NCBI RefSeq assembly: GCF_002752675.1
Contig: NZ_CP024608.1
Span: 620,001-684,000 of the forward strand
Reading direction: 5' to 3'
DNA length: 64,000 nt
Origin: Massilia violaceinigra
Lineage (GTDB): Bacteria > Pseudomonadota > Gammaproteobacteria > Burkholderiales > Burkholderiaceae_D
Below the pieces are notes generated by a model. It saw only the letters and a program-made list of their open reading frames with translations. It did no database searches and was not told where the DNA came from. The position numbers and the translations under genes were made by a program. Positions 1 to 8,518 of this stretch are shown piece after piece; the stretch's first letter is position 1, and each line of letters starts with the position of its first letter.

Positions 1-1
1 C

Positions 2-847
2 GAGGTCGACGCGCGCCGCTTCGATGCGCAGCTGACCCAGCTGAAACAGTGCTTCAATATCATCTCGCTGGCCGAGGGCGTGCGCGGCTTGAAGGCCGGC
101 AAGCTGCCGCCGCGCGCGGCTTGCATCACCTTTGACGATGGCTATGCCGACAATGCCGGGATCGCCCTGCCGATCCTGCAGCGGCATGGCGTGCACGCGA
201 CGTTTTTCATCGCCAGCGGCTTCCTGAACGGCGGGCGCATGTGGAACGACACGGTGATCGAGCTGATCCGCCGCGCGCCGGAGCGCATCGATTTGCGTGC
301 GGCCGGGCAGGGCGAGTTCGTGCTCGATACGGTGGCCAGCCGGCAGGCGGCGATTTCGACCCTGCTGAACGCGCTCAAGTACCTGCCGCTCGACGAGCGC
401 CTGCGCCAGGTGGCGGCGCTGTGTGCGCTGGTGCCGGTCGCGCTGCCGGACGACCTGATGATGACGTCCGACCAGGTGCGCGTGCTGCACCGGGCCGGCA
501 TGGACATCGGTGCGCATACGGTGAACCATCCAATCGTCGCGCGCATGGATGCGGCTGGCGCGCGCAAGGAAATTGCCGACGGCAAGGCCGCGCTGGAAGC
601 GATCATCGGCGCGCCGGTGCGGCTGTTTGCTTACCCGAACGGCAAGCCGGGACAGGATTACCTGGCCGAGCATGTGGCCATCGTGAAGGAGCTGGGGTTC
701 GATGCGGCGGTGTCGACCTCGTGGGGCGCGGCGCGGCCGGGCGGCGACCTGTTCCAGTTGCCCAGATTCACGCCGTGGGACCGCGGCCAGTTCCGTTTCA
801 TGCTGCGCATGATGCAAAATTTGCGGTGCAATGGCGATACGGTGTAA
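2..847 (+). CDS. Polysaccharide deacetylase (NodB homology), 5' truncated by window edge
   Basis: The frame is open from base 2, so the gene starts before the window; the first in-frame start inside it (GTG at 80) cuts into the domain. The NodB metal motifs are visible: TFDDGY near 128-145, a GAHTVNHP motif near 510-533 supplying the two His ligands, and a FAYPNG motif near 628-645. The family removes N- or O-acetyl groups from cell-surface polysaccharides, usually in the periplasm. It lies just before an acyl carrier protein and two exosortase-A-type hydrolases, so it probably modifies the exopolysaccharide made by this locus. The DUF3473 tail of the usual PEP-CTERM deacetylase is not seen, so it may be a different subfamily. 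Confidence 0.88.
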   Translation, partial: EVDARRFDAQLTQLKQCFNIISLAEGVRGLKAGKLPPRAACITFDDGYADNAGIALPILQRHGVHATFFIASGFLNGGRMWNDTVIELIRRAPERIDLRAAGQGEFVLDTVASRQAAISTLLNALKYLPLDERLRQVAALCALVPVALPDDLMMTSDQVRVLHRAGMDIGAHTVNHPIVARMDAAGARKEIADGKAALEAIIGAPVRLFAYPNGKPGQDYLAEHVAIVKELGFDAAVSTSWGAARPGGDLFQLPRFTPWDRGQFRFMLRMMQNLRCNGDTV

Positions 848-966
848 GGCGCGCGCGCACGCCGATGGCGCTCTGGACTGTTTATCCGGCCGCCGTGTAA
901 CATGTCGCGACCTTTCCCGCCATTGGCGCAAGCGACGCGATCAGCATTCATTTATCTAGGATTTCC

Positions 967-1212
967 ATGTATCTCGAAGACATCAAAACCATCCTCACCG
1001 ACGTGCTCAGCCTGGGCGATGCCGGCAAGGAACTGAACGAACAATCCGCCCTGCTGGGCAGCATCCCCGAGCTCGACTCGATGGCGGTGGTGAACCTCAT
1101 GGCCGCGCTGGAAGAGCATTTCGGCATCACCATCGACGACGATGAAATCAGCGCGAGTACCTTTGAAACGCTGGGCAGCCTGAATGCGTTCGTGAAGCAA
1201 AAACTGGCCTGA
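967..1212 (+). CDS. Acyl carrier protein, exosortase-A locus type
   Basis: An 81-residue acidic helical protein with the phosphopantetheine site ELDSMAVV (Asp37-Ser38). The start follows a TAGGA ribosome site about 5 bases upstream. Its stop overlaps the next start by one base (TGATG), so it is translationally coupled to the hydrolase behind it. Acyl carrier proteins of this kind accompany an AMP-ligase, a decarboxylase and two hydrolases in exosortase-A loci, where the acyl substrate is unknown. It is too short for a full polyketide module and no fatty-acid synthesis genes are nearby, which favours the specialised role. Confidence 0.9.
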   Translation: MYLEDIKTILTDVLSLGDAGKELNEQSALLGSIPELDSMAVVNLMAALEEHFGITIDDDEISASTFETLGSLNAFVKQKLA

Positions 1213-2087
1213 TGACTGTCCATCCCAAGCCGCCCGGCGCCGAGCCCTTCTTTCTCCAGACGGACTTGGGACAACGTTTCTGCCTGTTCCATCCGCCCGC
1301 CGGGCCGCGCTGCCACGGCGCGGTCCTGTACGTGCATCCTTTCGGCGACGAAATGAACAAGGCGCGCCGCATGGCCGCCCTGCAGGCGCGCGCGCTGGCG
1401 GCGCAAGGCTACGGCGTGCTGCAGCTCGACCTGTATGGCTGCGGCGACAGCAGCGGCGAATTTGCCGAGGCCCGCTGGGAAATCTGGAAAGACGACCTGG
1501 CCGCCGGCTGCGACTGGCTCTCGGCCCGCCTGTCGGCGCCGCTGACCCTGTGGGGACTGCGCCTGGGCGCCTTGCTGGCGCTGGACTATGCGCACGAGAA
1601 CACGCGCCACCCGCTCGCGCAACTGGTGCTGTGGCAACCGGTGCAAAGCGGCGCCACCTTCCTGACCCAGTTTTTGCGCCTGCTCACCGCCAACGCCATG
1701 CTGGCCGATGGCGCCGACGCCAAAAAGCCCAACAAAAGCACCGGCACGGCCGCCTTGCGCGCCGCGCTGCTCGGCGGCGAGATGCTCGAAGTGGCAGGCT
1801 ACGACATCGCCCCGGCGCTGGCCGCCGCCATCGACAGCCGGGACGCGGCCAAGCTCGCGCCCCTCGGTTGCCCGGTGCACTGGATTGAAACCTCGGCCGC
1901 GGCCGAGCGGCCGCTCACGCCCGCCGTGCTGCGTCTGGCCGATGGCTGGCGCGAGGCCGGGGTCGACCTGCATTTGCAGCAAGTTACCTGCACGCCGTTC
2001 TGGTCGACCCAGGAAATCGCCGAGTCGCCCGAACTGCTGGCGGCCACGTCGGCCCTGTTTCAGGGAGCGCCGCATGGACTATCGTGA
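1212..2087 (+). CDS. Exosortase-A system-associated alpha/beta hydrolase (type 2)
   Basis: A 291-residue alpha/beta-hydrolase-like protein with a VHPFGDEMNKARR segment and a DLYGCGDSSG strand-turn typical of the family linked to exosortase-A loci (the group I know as hydr2_PEP). The nucleophile elbow, normally GxSxG, reads GLRLG at residues 115-119, so Arg117 replaces the serine. It may therefore be a non-classical hydrolase or a binding protein. It is coupled to the acyl carrier protein upstream and overlaps the second hydrolase downstream by 14 bases, so the three are probably one translational unit. The substrate is unknown. Confidence 0.85.
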   Translation: MTVHPKPPGAEPFFLQTDLGQRFCLFHPPAGPRCHGAVLYVHPFGDEMNKARRMAALQARALAAQGYGVLQLDLYGCGDSSGEFAEARWEIWKDDLAAGCDWLSARLSAPLTLWGLRLGALLALDYAHENTRHPLAQLVLWQPVQSGATFLTQFLRLLTANAMLADGADAKKPNKSTGTAALRAALLGGEMLEVAGYDIAPALAAAIDSRDAAKLAPLGCPVHWIETSAAAERPLTPAVLRLADGWREAGVDLHLQQVTCTPFWSTQEIAESPELLAATSALFQGAPHGLS

Positions 2088-2931
2088 AGACGTGCTCAGC
2101 TTCGACTGCGGCGGCGATGCGCTGTTCGGCATCGTCAGCGTGCCCGCGCAGATAGCCAGGCGCGCGGTGCTGATCGTGGTCGGCGGGCCGCAATACCGGG
2201 TCGGCAGCCATCGCCAGTTCACCACGCTCGCGCGCGCTCTGGCGGCGCAGGGAGTCGCCTCGCTGCGCTTCGACTACCGCGGCATGGGCGACAGCCACGG
2301 CGCCATGCGCGACTTCGAGGCGGTCGGCGAGGACCTGCGCGCCGCCGTCGACAACCTGTTCAAGGCCCTGCCCGGCGTTGAGGAAGTGGTCATCTGGGGC
2401 TTGTGCGACGGCGCCTCGGCGGCGATTTTCTACGCCGCCGACGATGCCCGCGTGACCGGGCTGGTGCTGCTCAACCCATGGGTGCGCACCAGCGGCGGCC
2501 ATGCCAAGGCCACCATCAAGCATTATTACCGCGCCCGATTGTTTGACCCGGAACTGTGGAAAAAGATCCTGCGCGGCCAATTCAATGTGGCTGCCGCGGC
2601 CGGCTCGTTCGTGCGCATCGCCGGTGCCGCGTTCGGCAACGGCAAGGGCGGCGCTTCCGGCGCCTCCGCTGGCGCGCCGGCATCGCTGCCCGACCGCATG
2701 CAGGCCGGGCTGGCGCGCTTTCGCGGCAAGGTCCTGTTGATCATCAGCGGCGCCGACCTGACCGCGCAGGAATTTCTCGACACCGCCGCCGCATCCGACA
2801 AGTGGCAGGGCTTGCTGGCCGCGCCGCATGTGTCGCGCCAGACCTTGCCTGAAGCGGACCACACGTTTTCGCGCCGCGTGTGGAAAGACCAGGTGGTGAA
2901 CTGGACCGGCGACTGGCTGCGCTCGTGGTAA
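2074..2931 (+). CDS. Exosortase-A system-associated alpha/beta hydrolase (type 1)
   Basis: A 285-residue protein read from ATG 2074, inside the end of the previous gene. A longer upstream in-frame extension is only shadow sequence of that gene. It has the oxyanion-loop region VVGGPQYRVGSHRQF, the turn LRFDYRGMGDS, and a nucleophile elbow GLCDG (residues 109-113), with Cys111 where serine is usual. A C-terminal EADHTF segment can supply the catalytic His and the IISGADLT segment the Asp. This matches the hydr1_PEP type. A Cys-His-Asp thiol hydrolase would fit transfer from a carrier-protein thioester, but that is inference. Confidence 0.85.
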   Translation: MDYREDVLSFDCGGDALFGIVSVPAQIARRAVLIVVGGPQYRVGSHRQFTTLARALAAQGVASLRFDYRGMGDSHGAMRDFEAVGEDLRAAVDNLFKALPGVEEVVIWGLCDGASAAIFYAADDARVTGLVLLNPWVRTSGGHAKATIKHYYRARLFDPELWKKILRGQFNVAAAAGSFVRIAGAAFGNGKGGASGASAGAPASLPDRMQAGLARFRGKVLLIISGADLTAQEFLDTAAASDKWQGLLAAPHVSRQTLPEADHTFSRRVWKDQVVNWTGDWLRSW

Positions 2932-2966
2932 GCGCGGCTGCCTTCATGCCAGATAAAAGGATATCG

Positions 2967-3593
2967 ATGAAACTATTGCCTTACCTGTTAGCCGGCACCG
3001 TGCTGCTGACCTCGACCGGCGCCCAGGCGCTGAACTATTGCGGCGAACTGAAAAATCACTACGGCCCGCTCGACTACCGCAAGCGCGGCCAGGTCAACCT
3101 GGAAATCGTCGAGGGCGCCCATTTCACGCCGGAAGTCGAAGCCGGCATCAAGGGCAACACCAGCTATCTCGGCGGCGATCTCGACTACACCCTGCGCGCG
3201 ATTCCCAACCATGCGCGCGCCCTGGCCACCCTGGCCATGGTCAGCTTGCGCGACAAGCAGGTGAAAGTGCCCGCGACCAAGTGGCCGGTGGAATGCTATT
3301 TCAACCGCGCGATCCGCTTCGCGCCGGATGACGCCGCCGTGCGCGCCACCTACGGCAGTTATCTGCTCTCGCTCGGCAAAACCAACGAAGCGGTGAATAT
3401 GTTTACCACCGCGGTGGAACTGCAGCCGGAAGACCCGACCATCAATTACAACGCCGGGCTGGCCTACCTCAGGAAGAAAGACTACGACAAGGCTCGGCTG
3501 CACGCCAAGAAGGCCTATGAACTGGGCTTTCCTTTGCCGGGGCTCAAGAACAAGCTGGTCGCAGCGGGCAAGTGGGACGAGCCGGCGCGATGA
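2967..3593 (+). CDS. Secreted tetratricopeptide-repeat protein
   Basis: ATG 2967 is chosen because AAAGGA lies six bases upstream and the protein then begins with a clear signal peptide (MKLLPYLLAGTVLLTSTGAQA) cleaved before LNYCGEL. The mature part of about 187 residues has TPR-like helices (ATYGSYLLSLGKTNEAVNMF and the NYNAGLAYLRKKDYDKARLH segment). It is probably a periplasmic scaffold. It follows the hydrolases by 35 bases on the same strand, so it may be co-transcribed with the exopolysaccharide locus. No catalytic motif is visible. Confidence 0.8.
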   Translation: MKLLPYLLAGTVLLTSTGAQALNYCGELKNHYGPLDYRKRGQVNLEIVEGAHFTPEVEAGIKGNTSYLGGDLDYTLRAIPNHARALATLAMVSLRDKQVKVPATKWPVECYFNRAIRFAPDDAAVRATYGSYLLSLGKTNEAVNMFTTAVELQPEDPTINYNAGLAYLRKKDYDKARLHAKKAYELGFPLPGLKNKLVAAGKWDEPAR

Positions 3594-3647
3594 CGGGCGT
3601 GCCGCCGCAGCGCCGCCCACGACGCGGCCAGGGCTGAGGCGCACCCG

Positions 3648-4859
3648 ATGCGCCGCCTGGTCCTGCTCTTTGTCGTCCTGATCGTCTACGGCAGCCTGTA
3701 TCCGTTTGCCGGCTGGAGCGAGCCCGGCGCGCCCCTGTTCAGCTTCCTGTTTGCCGGTCACGTGCGCGTGGAAAAGGCCGACCTGGTCCAGAACGTGCTC
3801 GCCTACATGCCGTTCGGCCTGTTCATGGTGGCTTGGCTGATGCGCAGCACGCGCTTTGGCGTGGCGCTGGTGACGGCGGCCGTGGCCGGTGGCATGCTGA
3901 GCCTGGTGATGGAAGCGATCCAGCAATTCCTGCCGAGCCGGGACGCCTCGCGTATCGACCTGGTATTGAATATTGCCGGCAGCATGGCCGGCGGCGTGCT
4001 CGCATCCCTGCTGCGTGGCGAAACCCTGGCCGGCCCGCGCCTGGCCGCTTTGCGCGCGCACTGGCTGCGGCGCGGCACCTTGCCCAACCTGGGGCTGGCG
4101 GCGCTGGCGCTGTGGGCCTTGTCGCAAACCAGTCCGCTGGTGCCGACCCTCGACATGGGGCAGCTGCGCCACGGGCTGGGGCTGCTGTACCGCTCGCTGC
4201 AGCAGCCGCAGGCGATGCAGGTGGCGCAGGTGCTGACCTACGCCTGCTATCTTGCCGGCCTGGGCATGGTGGCGCGCACCGTCACGCGCGAAGGCAAGCC
4301 GGCCTTGCTGCTGTTCGGTTCGCTGGTTGCCTGCGTGCTCCTGCTCAAGATCATCATCGAAGGGCGCCAGCTGTCGCTCGAAGCCATCGCCGGCGCATTC
4401 GCCGCGTGGATGTTTTTGCTGCTGACCAGCCGCATGCGGCGTGCCGCGTGGATCGGCATCGTGCTGATCGGCGCCGGTTTCGTCATCAGCGAAATGGCGC
4501 CGGGGCCGGATGGGATGATGTATGGTTTTAACTGGATTCCGCTGGTGGGGCAGATGCGCTCGCTGTCGGGGCTGCAGAATATCCTCGACATCTTCTGGCC
4601 GTTTTTTGCGATGGCGTATCTGGCGCGCCTGGCGACGCCGATCGGGCACCGCCAGCCGGTGGTGGTGATCGGCACCGTGCTCATAGGCGCGGTGGTATTC
4701 TGGCTGGAGTGGTCGCAGCAAGGCTTGCCTGGACGCTTCGGCGATATCACGCAGGTGCTGCTGGCCTGTGCCGGATGGGTGATCCCGTGGACGTTCGCGG
4801 GGCCGGATTTTTTGGTGGAGGTGGCTGGAAAAAAGACGGCTGCACGCGGAGCATATTAA
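3648..4859 (+). CDS. VanZ-like integral membrane protein
   Basis: A 403-residue, strongly hydrophobic protein. The N-terminal third matches the VanZ pattern: a first membrane helix ending in YGSLYPFAGW, the charged DLVQNVLAYMPFG segment, and the EAIQQFLPSRDASRIDLVLN segment with its conserved E-x-Q and R-x-x-D-x-x-N. About five more membrane segments follow (residues 145-385). VanZ-type proteins are common in PEP-CTERM and exopolysaccharide loci, where their role is unclear. It begins 54 bases after the TPR gene on the same strand and is probably the last gene of this block. Confidence 0.82.
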   Translation: MRRLVLLFVVLIVYGSLYPFAGWSEPGAPLFSFLFAGHVRVEKADLVQNVLAYMPFGLFMVAWLMRSTRFGVALVTAAVAGGMLSLVMEAIQQFLPSRDASRIDLVLNIAGSMAGGVLASLLRGETLAGPRLAALRAHWLRRGTLPNLGLAALALWALSQTSPLVPTLDMGQLRHGLGLLYRSLQQPQAMQVAQVLTYACYLAGLGMVARTVTREGKPALLLFGSLVACVLLLKIIIEGRQLSLEAIAGAFAAWMFLLLTSRMRRAAWIGIVLIGAGFVISEMAPGPDGMMYGFNWIPLVGQMRSLSGLQNILDIFWPFFAMAYLARLATPIGHRQPVVVIGTVLIGAVVFWLEWSQQGLPGRFGDITQVLLACAGWVIPWTFAGPDFLVEVAGKKTAARGAY

Positions 4860-4926
4860 TCAGTTTCACAAAGTTCCGGCTGCGATTGTCTGCGATATGT
4901 GGCCGTCAGTCGCGCACGGGAAAATA

Positions 4927-4957
4927 ATGACAAACAAGCTATTAATCTTCCTATAAT
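4927..4957 (+). promoter_or_regulatory. Possible sigma-70 promoter for the Sel1 gene
   Basis: A perfect TATAAT (4952-4957) sits in an AT-rich stretch, with ATGACA (4927-4932) 19 bases upstream as a weak -35. The start codon at 5023 is 65 bases downstream. The local AT-richness contrasts with the GC-rich genes on both sides. Confidence 0.4.
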
Positions 4958-5022
4958 ATAGCGACGGTCAGCAATATAGCTGTCCGAGTATATTTCGCTC
5001 ATGGTTTTCAAGGAGTAACTGC

Positions 5023-5718
5023 ATGCCGAATAATGAAGAAACAGAACAGCAGTATGTTAGCGATGATCTCCAGCTCGCCGGGCGCGACGCGGCCCTCGAA
5101 CCGTTAAGGCTGGCGGCCGAGAGCGGTGACGCAGAGGCTCAGGTGGAATATGCGAGGACCTTGCATCAATCCTTTGACGATCCGGATGCAGCCTTTCCAT
5201 GGATGGAGCGCGCCGCCGAGCAGCAAAATCCGGATGGTTTGTACGGATTGGCCCTGTATTACAACAAAGGCTGGGGCTGCGTCGCCAACCCGGAACTGTC
5301 CTTTACCACCATGCGAACCGCCGCCGAGGCTGGCAATGCATGGGCCCAATTCGACCTGGGCTTGTACTACATGAAGGGCTACGGTTGCCAGGCCGACATG
5401 GCGAAGGCGGTGGAATGGATTTCCAAAGCGGCCGAGGCCGGCCTGGCGCAGGCCCAGTACGAAATGGGTGTGCTGTATCTGAATGGCGAAGGGATGCCGC
5501 AGAATCTCGGCGAATCGCTGGCGTGGTTCATGAAGGCTGGCGAGCAAAACCATCCTGATGCGGTCTTCTATATCGGCGCGGCTTTCTACGACGGTTTGGG
5601 CGTGGAAAAAGACCCGGTCAAAGGCATGGAAATCATGCGCGATGCCGTGCAAATGGGTTCGTACATCGGACAACAGTACATTCACAAATTCGAAGAGCGT
5701 AGCTCCGCGCCTTCCTGA
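5023..5718 (+). CDS. Sel1-repeat protein
   Basis: A 231-residue protein without a signal peptide, made mainly of Sel1-type repeats of about 36 residues: the units contain ALYYNKGWGC, DLGLYYMKGYGC, EMGVLYLNGEG and YIGAAFYDGLGVEKD. Such solenoids bind other proteins. An AAGGAGTAACTGC ribosome site precedes ATG 5023. It opens an accessory stretch next to immunity-like genes; Sel1 proteins often occur in such neighbourhoods as adaptors or immunity proteins, but no partner is shown by the sequence. Confidence 0.88.
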   Translation: MPNNEETEQQYVSDDLQLAGRDAALEPLRLAAESGDAEAQVEYARTLHQSFDDPDAAFPWMERAAEQQNPDGLYGLALYYNKGWGCVANPELSFTTMRTAAEAGNAWAQFDLGLYYMKGYGCQADMAKAVEWISKAAEAGLAQAQYEMGVLYLNGEGMPQNLGESLAWFMKAGEQNHPDAVFYIGAAFYDGLGVEKDPVKGMEIMRDAVQMGSYIGQQYIHKFEERSSAPS

Positions 5719-5823
5719 TTTGCGCCTGCGTCAAAGGGCCGGTCTCCACTTTATCAGGCGGCCGCGCCCCATCCATATCCTGTTGGGCGCCAATACGGCC
5801 GTTTTCTGCTTTTCGCGGGCCTT

Positions 5824-6204
5824 ATGGACTCATTAAAAAGGACGCTGGCTCGTCTGGGCGACCTGCACGATGCACGCGTACAGGCGATCGTCTGGGATAT
5901 CGCGGCCGGTACGCTTGAGTTCAAGTTCGCCGATATCCACGCTAATCTGCTCGGCTTGCCGGATTATCCTGGTCTGACCCCCGCATCGATCATCCTGCGC
6001 GAGATTGGCGACGTCGCCTTCGCTATGGAGAGCTGTGCACGCGATCAATATATTTCCGAGTTTTCCGTCAGCCAGGCTGGCGGGGGGTGGCGTGCGGCAG
6101 TTTTCTTTCGCTCCAATGGAAAAATCACGGCAACATATCGGTCTGCGGATTTCCCGGATGTCAGTGTCCTTTCACTTAGCGCGTCCGTGAGCGAGGCGAC
6201 ATGA
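5824..6204 (+). CDS. Small hypothetical protein, immunity-like
   Basis: A 126-residue soluble protein. The LHDARVQAIVWDIAAGTLEF segment, with a downstream beta-rich region (REIGDVAFAMES), resembles small proteins that use a HDa-x-V...W-D pattern and often act as immunity partners of polymorphic toxins. I cannot name a family with certainty. The stop overlaps the next start (ATGA at 6201-6204), so the two genes form a coupled pair. A secreted hypothetical protein and a modular zincin fusion lie downstream on the other strand. Confidence 0.6.
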   Translation: MDSLKRTLARLGDLHDARVQAIVWDIAAGTLEFKFADIHANLLGLPDYPGLTPASIILREIGDVAFAMESCARDQYISEFSVSQAGGGWRAAVFFRSNGKITATYRSADFPDVSVLSLSASVSEAT

Positions 6205-6508
6205 GCAGATTGACGATTCAGGTGGTCGGCGACGATGGCATTGAAGAGAAGGTCTTTTCAAACGCGTGCTCGATACCTATGATGATGTGGATTTTTCTGC
6301 ATTGGTCGTGGATGCGTTGCATGGCGCAAGGGCGGCACTTGGTCTTGCTTCGCTTTCGCTACTGAAAGCATTTTCGCCGCGAGTCTGTCTTTTACTCTAC
6401 GCGGATGGGGAGCGTTTGCGTCCAGTACTCAATTTCAGCACTGAAGCCATCCTGGCCCTCGCGGAAGCGGAATCGTCTTTCGACTTCGATCCTTACATCT
6501 ATGAGTAG
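6201..6508 (+). pseudogene. Small hypothetical gene with a probable one-base frameshift
   Basis: Translation from the coupled ATG 6201 begins MSRLTIQVVGDDGIEEKVFS, then becomes implausible (SIPMMMWIFLHW) and stops near 6365. The +2 frame carries a natural-looking continuation (VLDTYDDVDFSALVVDAL) to a stop at 6508. Adding one base in the TCAAAC run at 6258-6263 restores a single reading frame of about 102 codons, reading VFSKRVLDTYDD. This is therefore a recent disruption or an error in the sequence. The GTG at 6266 has no ribosome site, so an independent short gene is less likely. The product would be a small acidic protein of unknown function. Confidence 0.6.
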
Positions 6509-6627
6509 TGTCCGGGCTGGCTTTGAGTGACATTTAATCCGCACTGACGGGGGCGAACCTGCCCGTTCGCGAGCTCTGCAACGCCATGCGCGTGGTGGCG
6601 GTACGCGCCTGACATTTTGGACCCTCT

Positions 6628-8517
6628 TTAACGCTGTTGGCCGGCTGCTCGCTCGGGCGCCATGTCGCTCATCTGTGCGCGACCGTCGTGATACGCAATC
6701 AGAATCGGTTTGTCCTGGACCGGGATGCCCGGCAAGTCGCGCAACTCGTGCGCGATGAAGGCTTTCTCGCCCACCGCCTGGACCGCGTGATAACTGGTCA
6801 TGGCCGTCACCGGTCCCGTGTGCTTGCTGTCGGCCGCGGCAGTCCTCACTTCGGCGCTGTCGCCGCGTTGCGCACGGGCTGCCGTGGTCGCCTGTTCAAG
6901 GCTGTGATCGACCGACCGGGCCAACGCCTTGTCGACTTGGTCCTTTACCGCCGGCAAGCCTTCGCGGACATGCAATTCGTTGAAGTCGGCCATCTTGCCC
7001 GCCGTCTTGGATTCCGGAAAGGCAATCCCGACCTGGTGCTTCTCCGCCGCCGCGGTCGCCTTCTCGACGCCGGCATGGTCCGCCATGATGTGCACAGGGA
7101 CGGTCGGATGGCGCGACTTCACCGAGTCGACCACGGCGTCCATGTTGCGCACATCGAAGGCCACCACCACCGGTTTTCCGGTGGCCTGGTGAAGCGAGGC
7201 GCCGCTTGCGTAACCTTCAGCCACCAGCACATCGTTACCCGGCTTGATGTCGCCGATGATGTGCATGTTGCCAACCCTGCGGCCGCCTTTTTCAAACGTC
7301 GCGCCGCCATCCTCGCCGGGCTGGATCGTCTGCGCCGACCAGATCTTGCCATCGATGTCGCGCAGCGGAACGACCACCTTGTCGCCATCGAACTTGACGC
7401 CGTGCCCATCGATCTGCTTGCTCGCCAGATAGGCATTGCCTCCCGCCGGAGGCGTATCGGGTAGTCGCTCGAATTTCTCCATGGTCTTCGCAGCGACGTT
7501 ATTGTATTGCTCGGAAAGCTCGGTGCCGCGCTGCTGCCGGGCATTCTGCGCATCGACCGCCAGCTGGCTTTGCTGCTTGCTCGACAACGCCACCCCGTCC
7601 ATGCTCCAGTCTTGCTTGACGCCACTGGCGAAATTGCTGATGTGTCCGTGCGGATGGCCGTCGAGATGACCGGCATACGCGCCGTCGCGGTTGCCCGGCA
7701 ATCCGCCCGCGACGGGCACGCGCTGCAAGGTGCCGTCCATGACGGGCGAATCGTTCAGCGCCAGACCGGCTGCCTGAATCTGCTTGCCGAACGCGGCCGG
7801 TGCGTCCGGTATCGGGCGCCGCTGGCTCTCGGCCGGGTCCGTAGCGGGGCCAGGTTGATTCGGCTGAGGGGGCTGAGGCGGACTGAGGGTTACTGGTTTC
7901 TCGGTAGCCTTGTCCGGCTTTACATCCTTGTATGGATGCACCGATCCGAAACGTGGCGCATCAGTAGTGGGCTCGAATCGCGGTCCGGTCTCCAGCTGCC
8001 CGTTGGCCCCGACTTGCACCCAAACCTTGCCGGGGATCGTATGGGCCGTGACATTTTCCACTTCAACCTTGCCCCCTTTGTAGTTTCCCCGCGTCACTTC
8101 CCCCAAGTCCCGCGCGACAGCATCGGTGATGATGACCGCCGACTTCTCCGCCATATCCTTATAAATCCCGGCTGAAACTTTCTTTTGGGCTATCATATCC
8201 GGATCGACGGCGTGGGCTGCTTCATGCAGAAATACTGATGCTGATGATTGAACGCCTTTGATATTGCCGGTATTATCGCTCACCATCGTGGCTTCATTGG
8301 GGTTCCAGATGATTGTGTGTGCCGGGCGGCCGTATCCGGAGTCGGGGTTATCACGTGTTGGAAACAGTACCTTGGCGTGGCTTGCGGCTGCCGCTTCCAA
8401 AACGCCAATGGCGATCGGATTTCCAGTGGACTGGAGATAAATCAGAGCGCTTTCTAGTTTTGCAACATTTTCCGGCGTGGGATTGAGTATGGTAAAACTG
8501 GATGCAGTGACCGTCAT
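6628..8517 (-). CDS. Modular protein: HExxH zincin, Toprim-like (TraC type) and KfrB-like domains
   Basis: Start taken at 8517 (MTVTASSFTILN), with GGAG upstream; an ATG at 8538 would overlap the previous gene. About 629 residues. N-terminal third: a zincin with HEAAHAVD and a downstream AEKSAVI segment, resembling M91/NleD-type peptidases. A Pro/Gln-rich linker follows. The middle part matches the plasmid primase TraC/Toprim layout: YLASKQIDGHGVKFD, VVVPLRDIDGKIWSAQTI, a VAEGYASGASLH glutamate motif, IMADHAG, and DFNELHVREG. The C-terminus (GPVTAMTSYHAVQAVGEKAF and IAYHDGRAQM) looks like a KfrB domain. The second acidic residue of the usual Toprim DxD seems missing. Possibly a translocated effector or a plasmid remnant; no signal peptide. 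Confidence 0.65.
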   Translation of the reverse strand: MTVTASSFTILNPTPENVAKLESALIYLQSTGNPIAIGVLEAAAASHAKVLFPTRDNPDSGYGRPAHTIIWNPNEATMVSDNTGNIKGVQSSASVFLHEAAHAVDPDMIAQKKVSAGIYKDMAEKSAVIITDAVARDLGEVTRGNYKGGKVEVENVTAHTIPGKVWVQVGANGQLETGPRFEPTTDAPRFGSVHPYKDVKPDKATEKPVTLSPPQPPQPNQPGPATDPAESQRRPIPDAPAAFGKQIQAAGLALNDSPVMDGTLQRVPVAGGLPGNRDGAYAGHLDGHPHGHISNFASGVKQDWSMDGVALSSKQQSQLAVDAQNARQQRGTELSEQYNNVAAKTMEKFERLPDTPPAGGNAYLASKQIDGHGVKFDGDKVVVPLRDIDGKIWSAQTIQPGEDGGATFEKGGRRVGNMHIIGDIKPGNDVLVAEGYASGASLHQATGKPVVVAFDVRNMDAVVDSVKSRHPTVPVHIMADHAGVEKATAAAEKHQVGIAFPESKTAGKMADFNELHVREGLPAVKDQVDKALARSVDHSLEQATTAARAQRGDSAEVRTAAADSKHTGPVTAMTSYHAVQAVGEKAFIAHELRDLPGIPVQDKPILIAYHDGRAQMSDMAPERAAGQQR

Positions 8518-8518
8518 G

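Noticed and set aside
2988..4721. 577-codon open frame opposite the TPR and VanZ genes
   Set aside because: His/Gln/Arg-rich shadow with no ribosome site; the plus-strand reading has membrane and TPR patterns.
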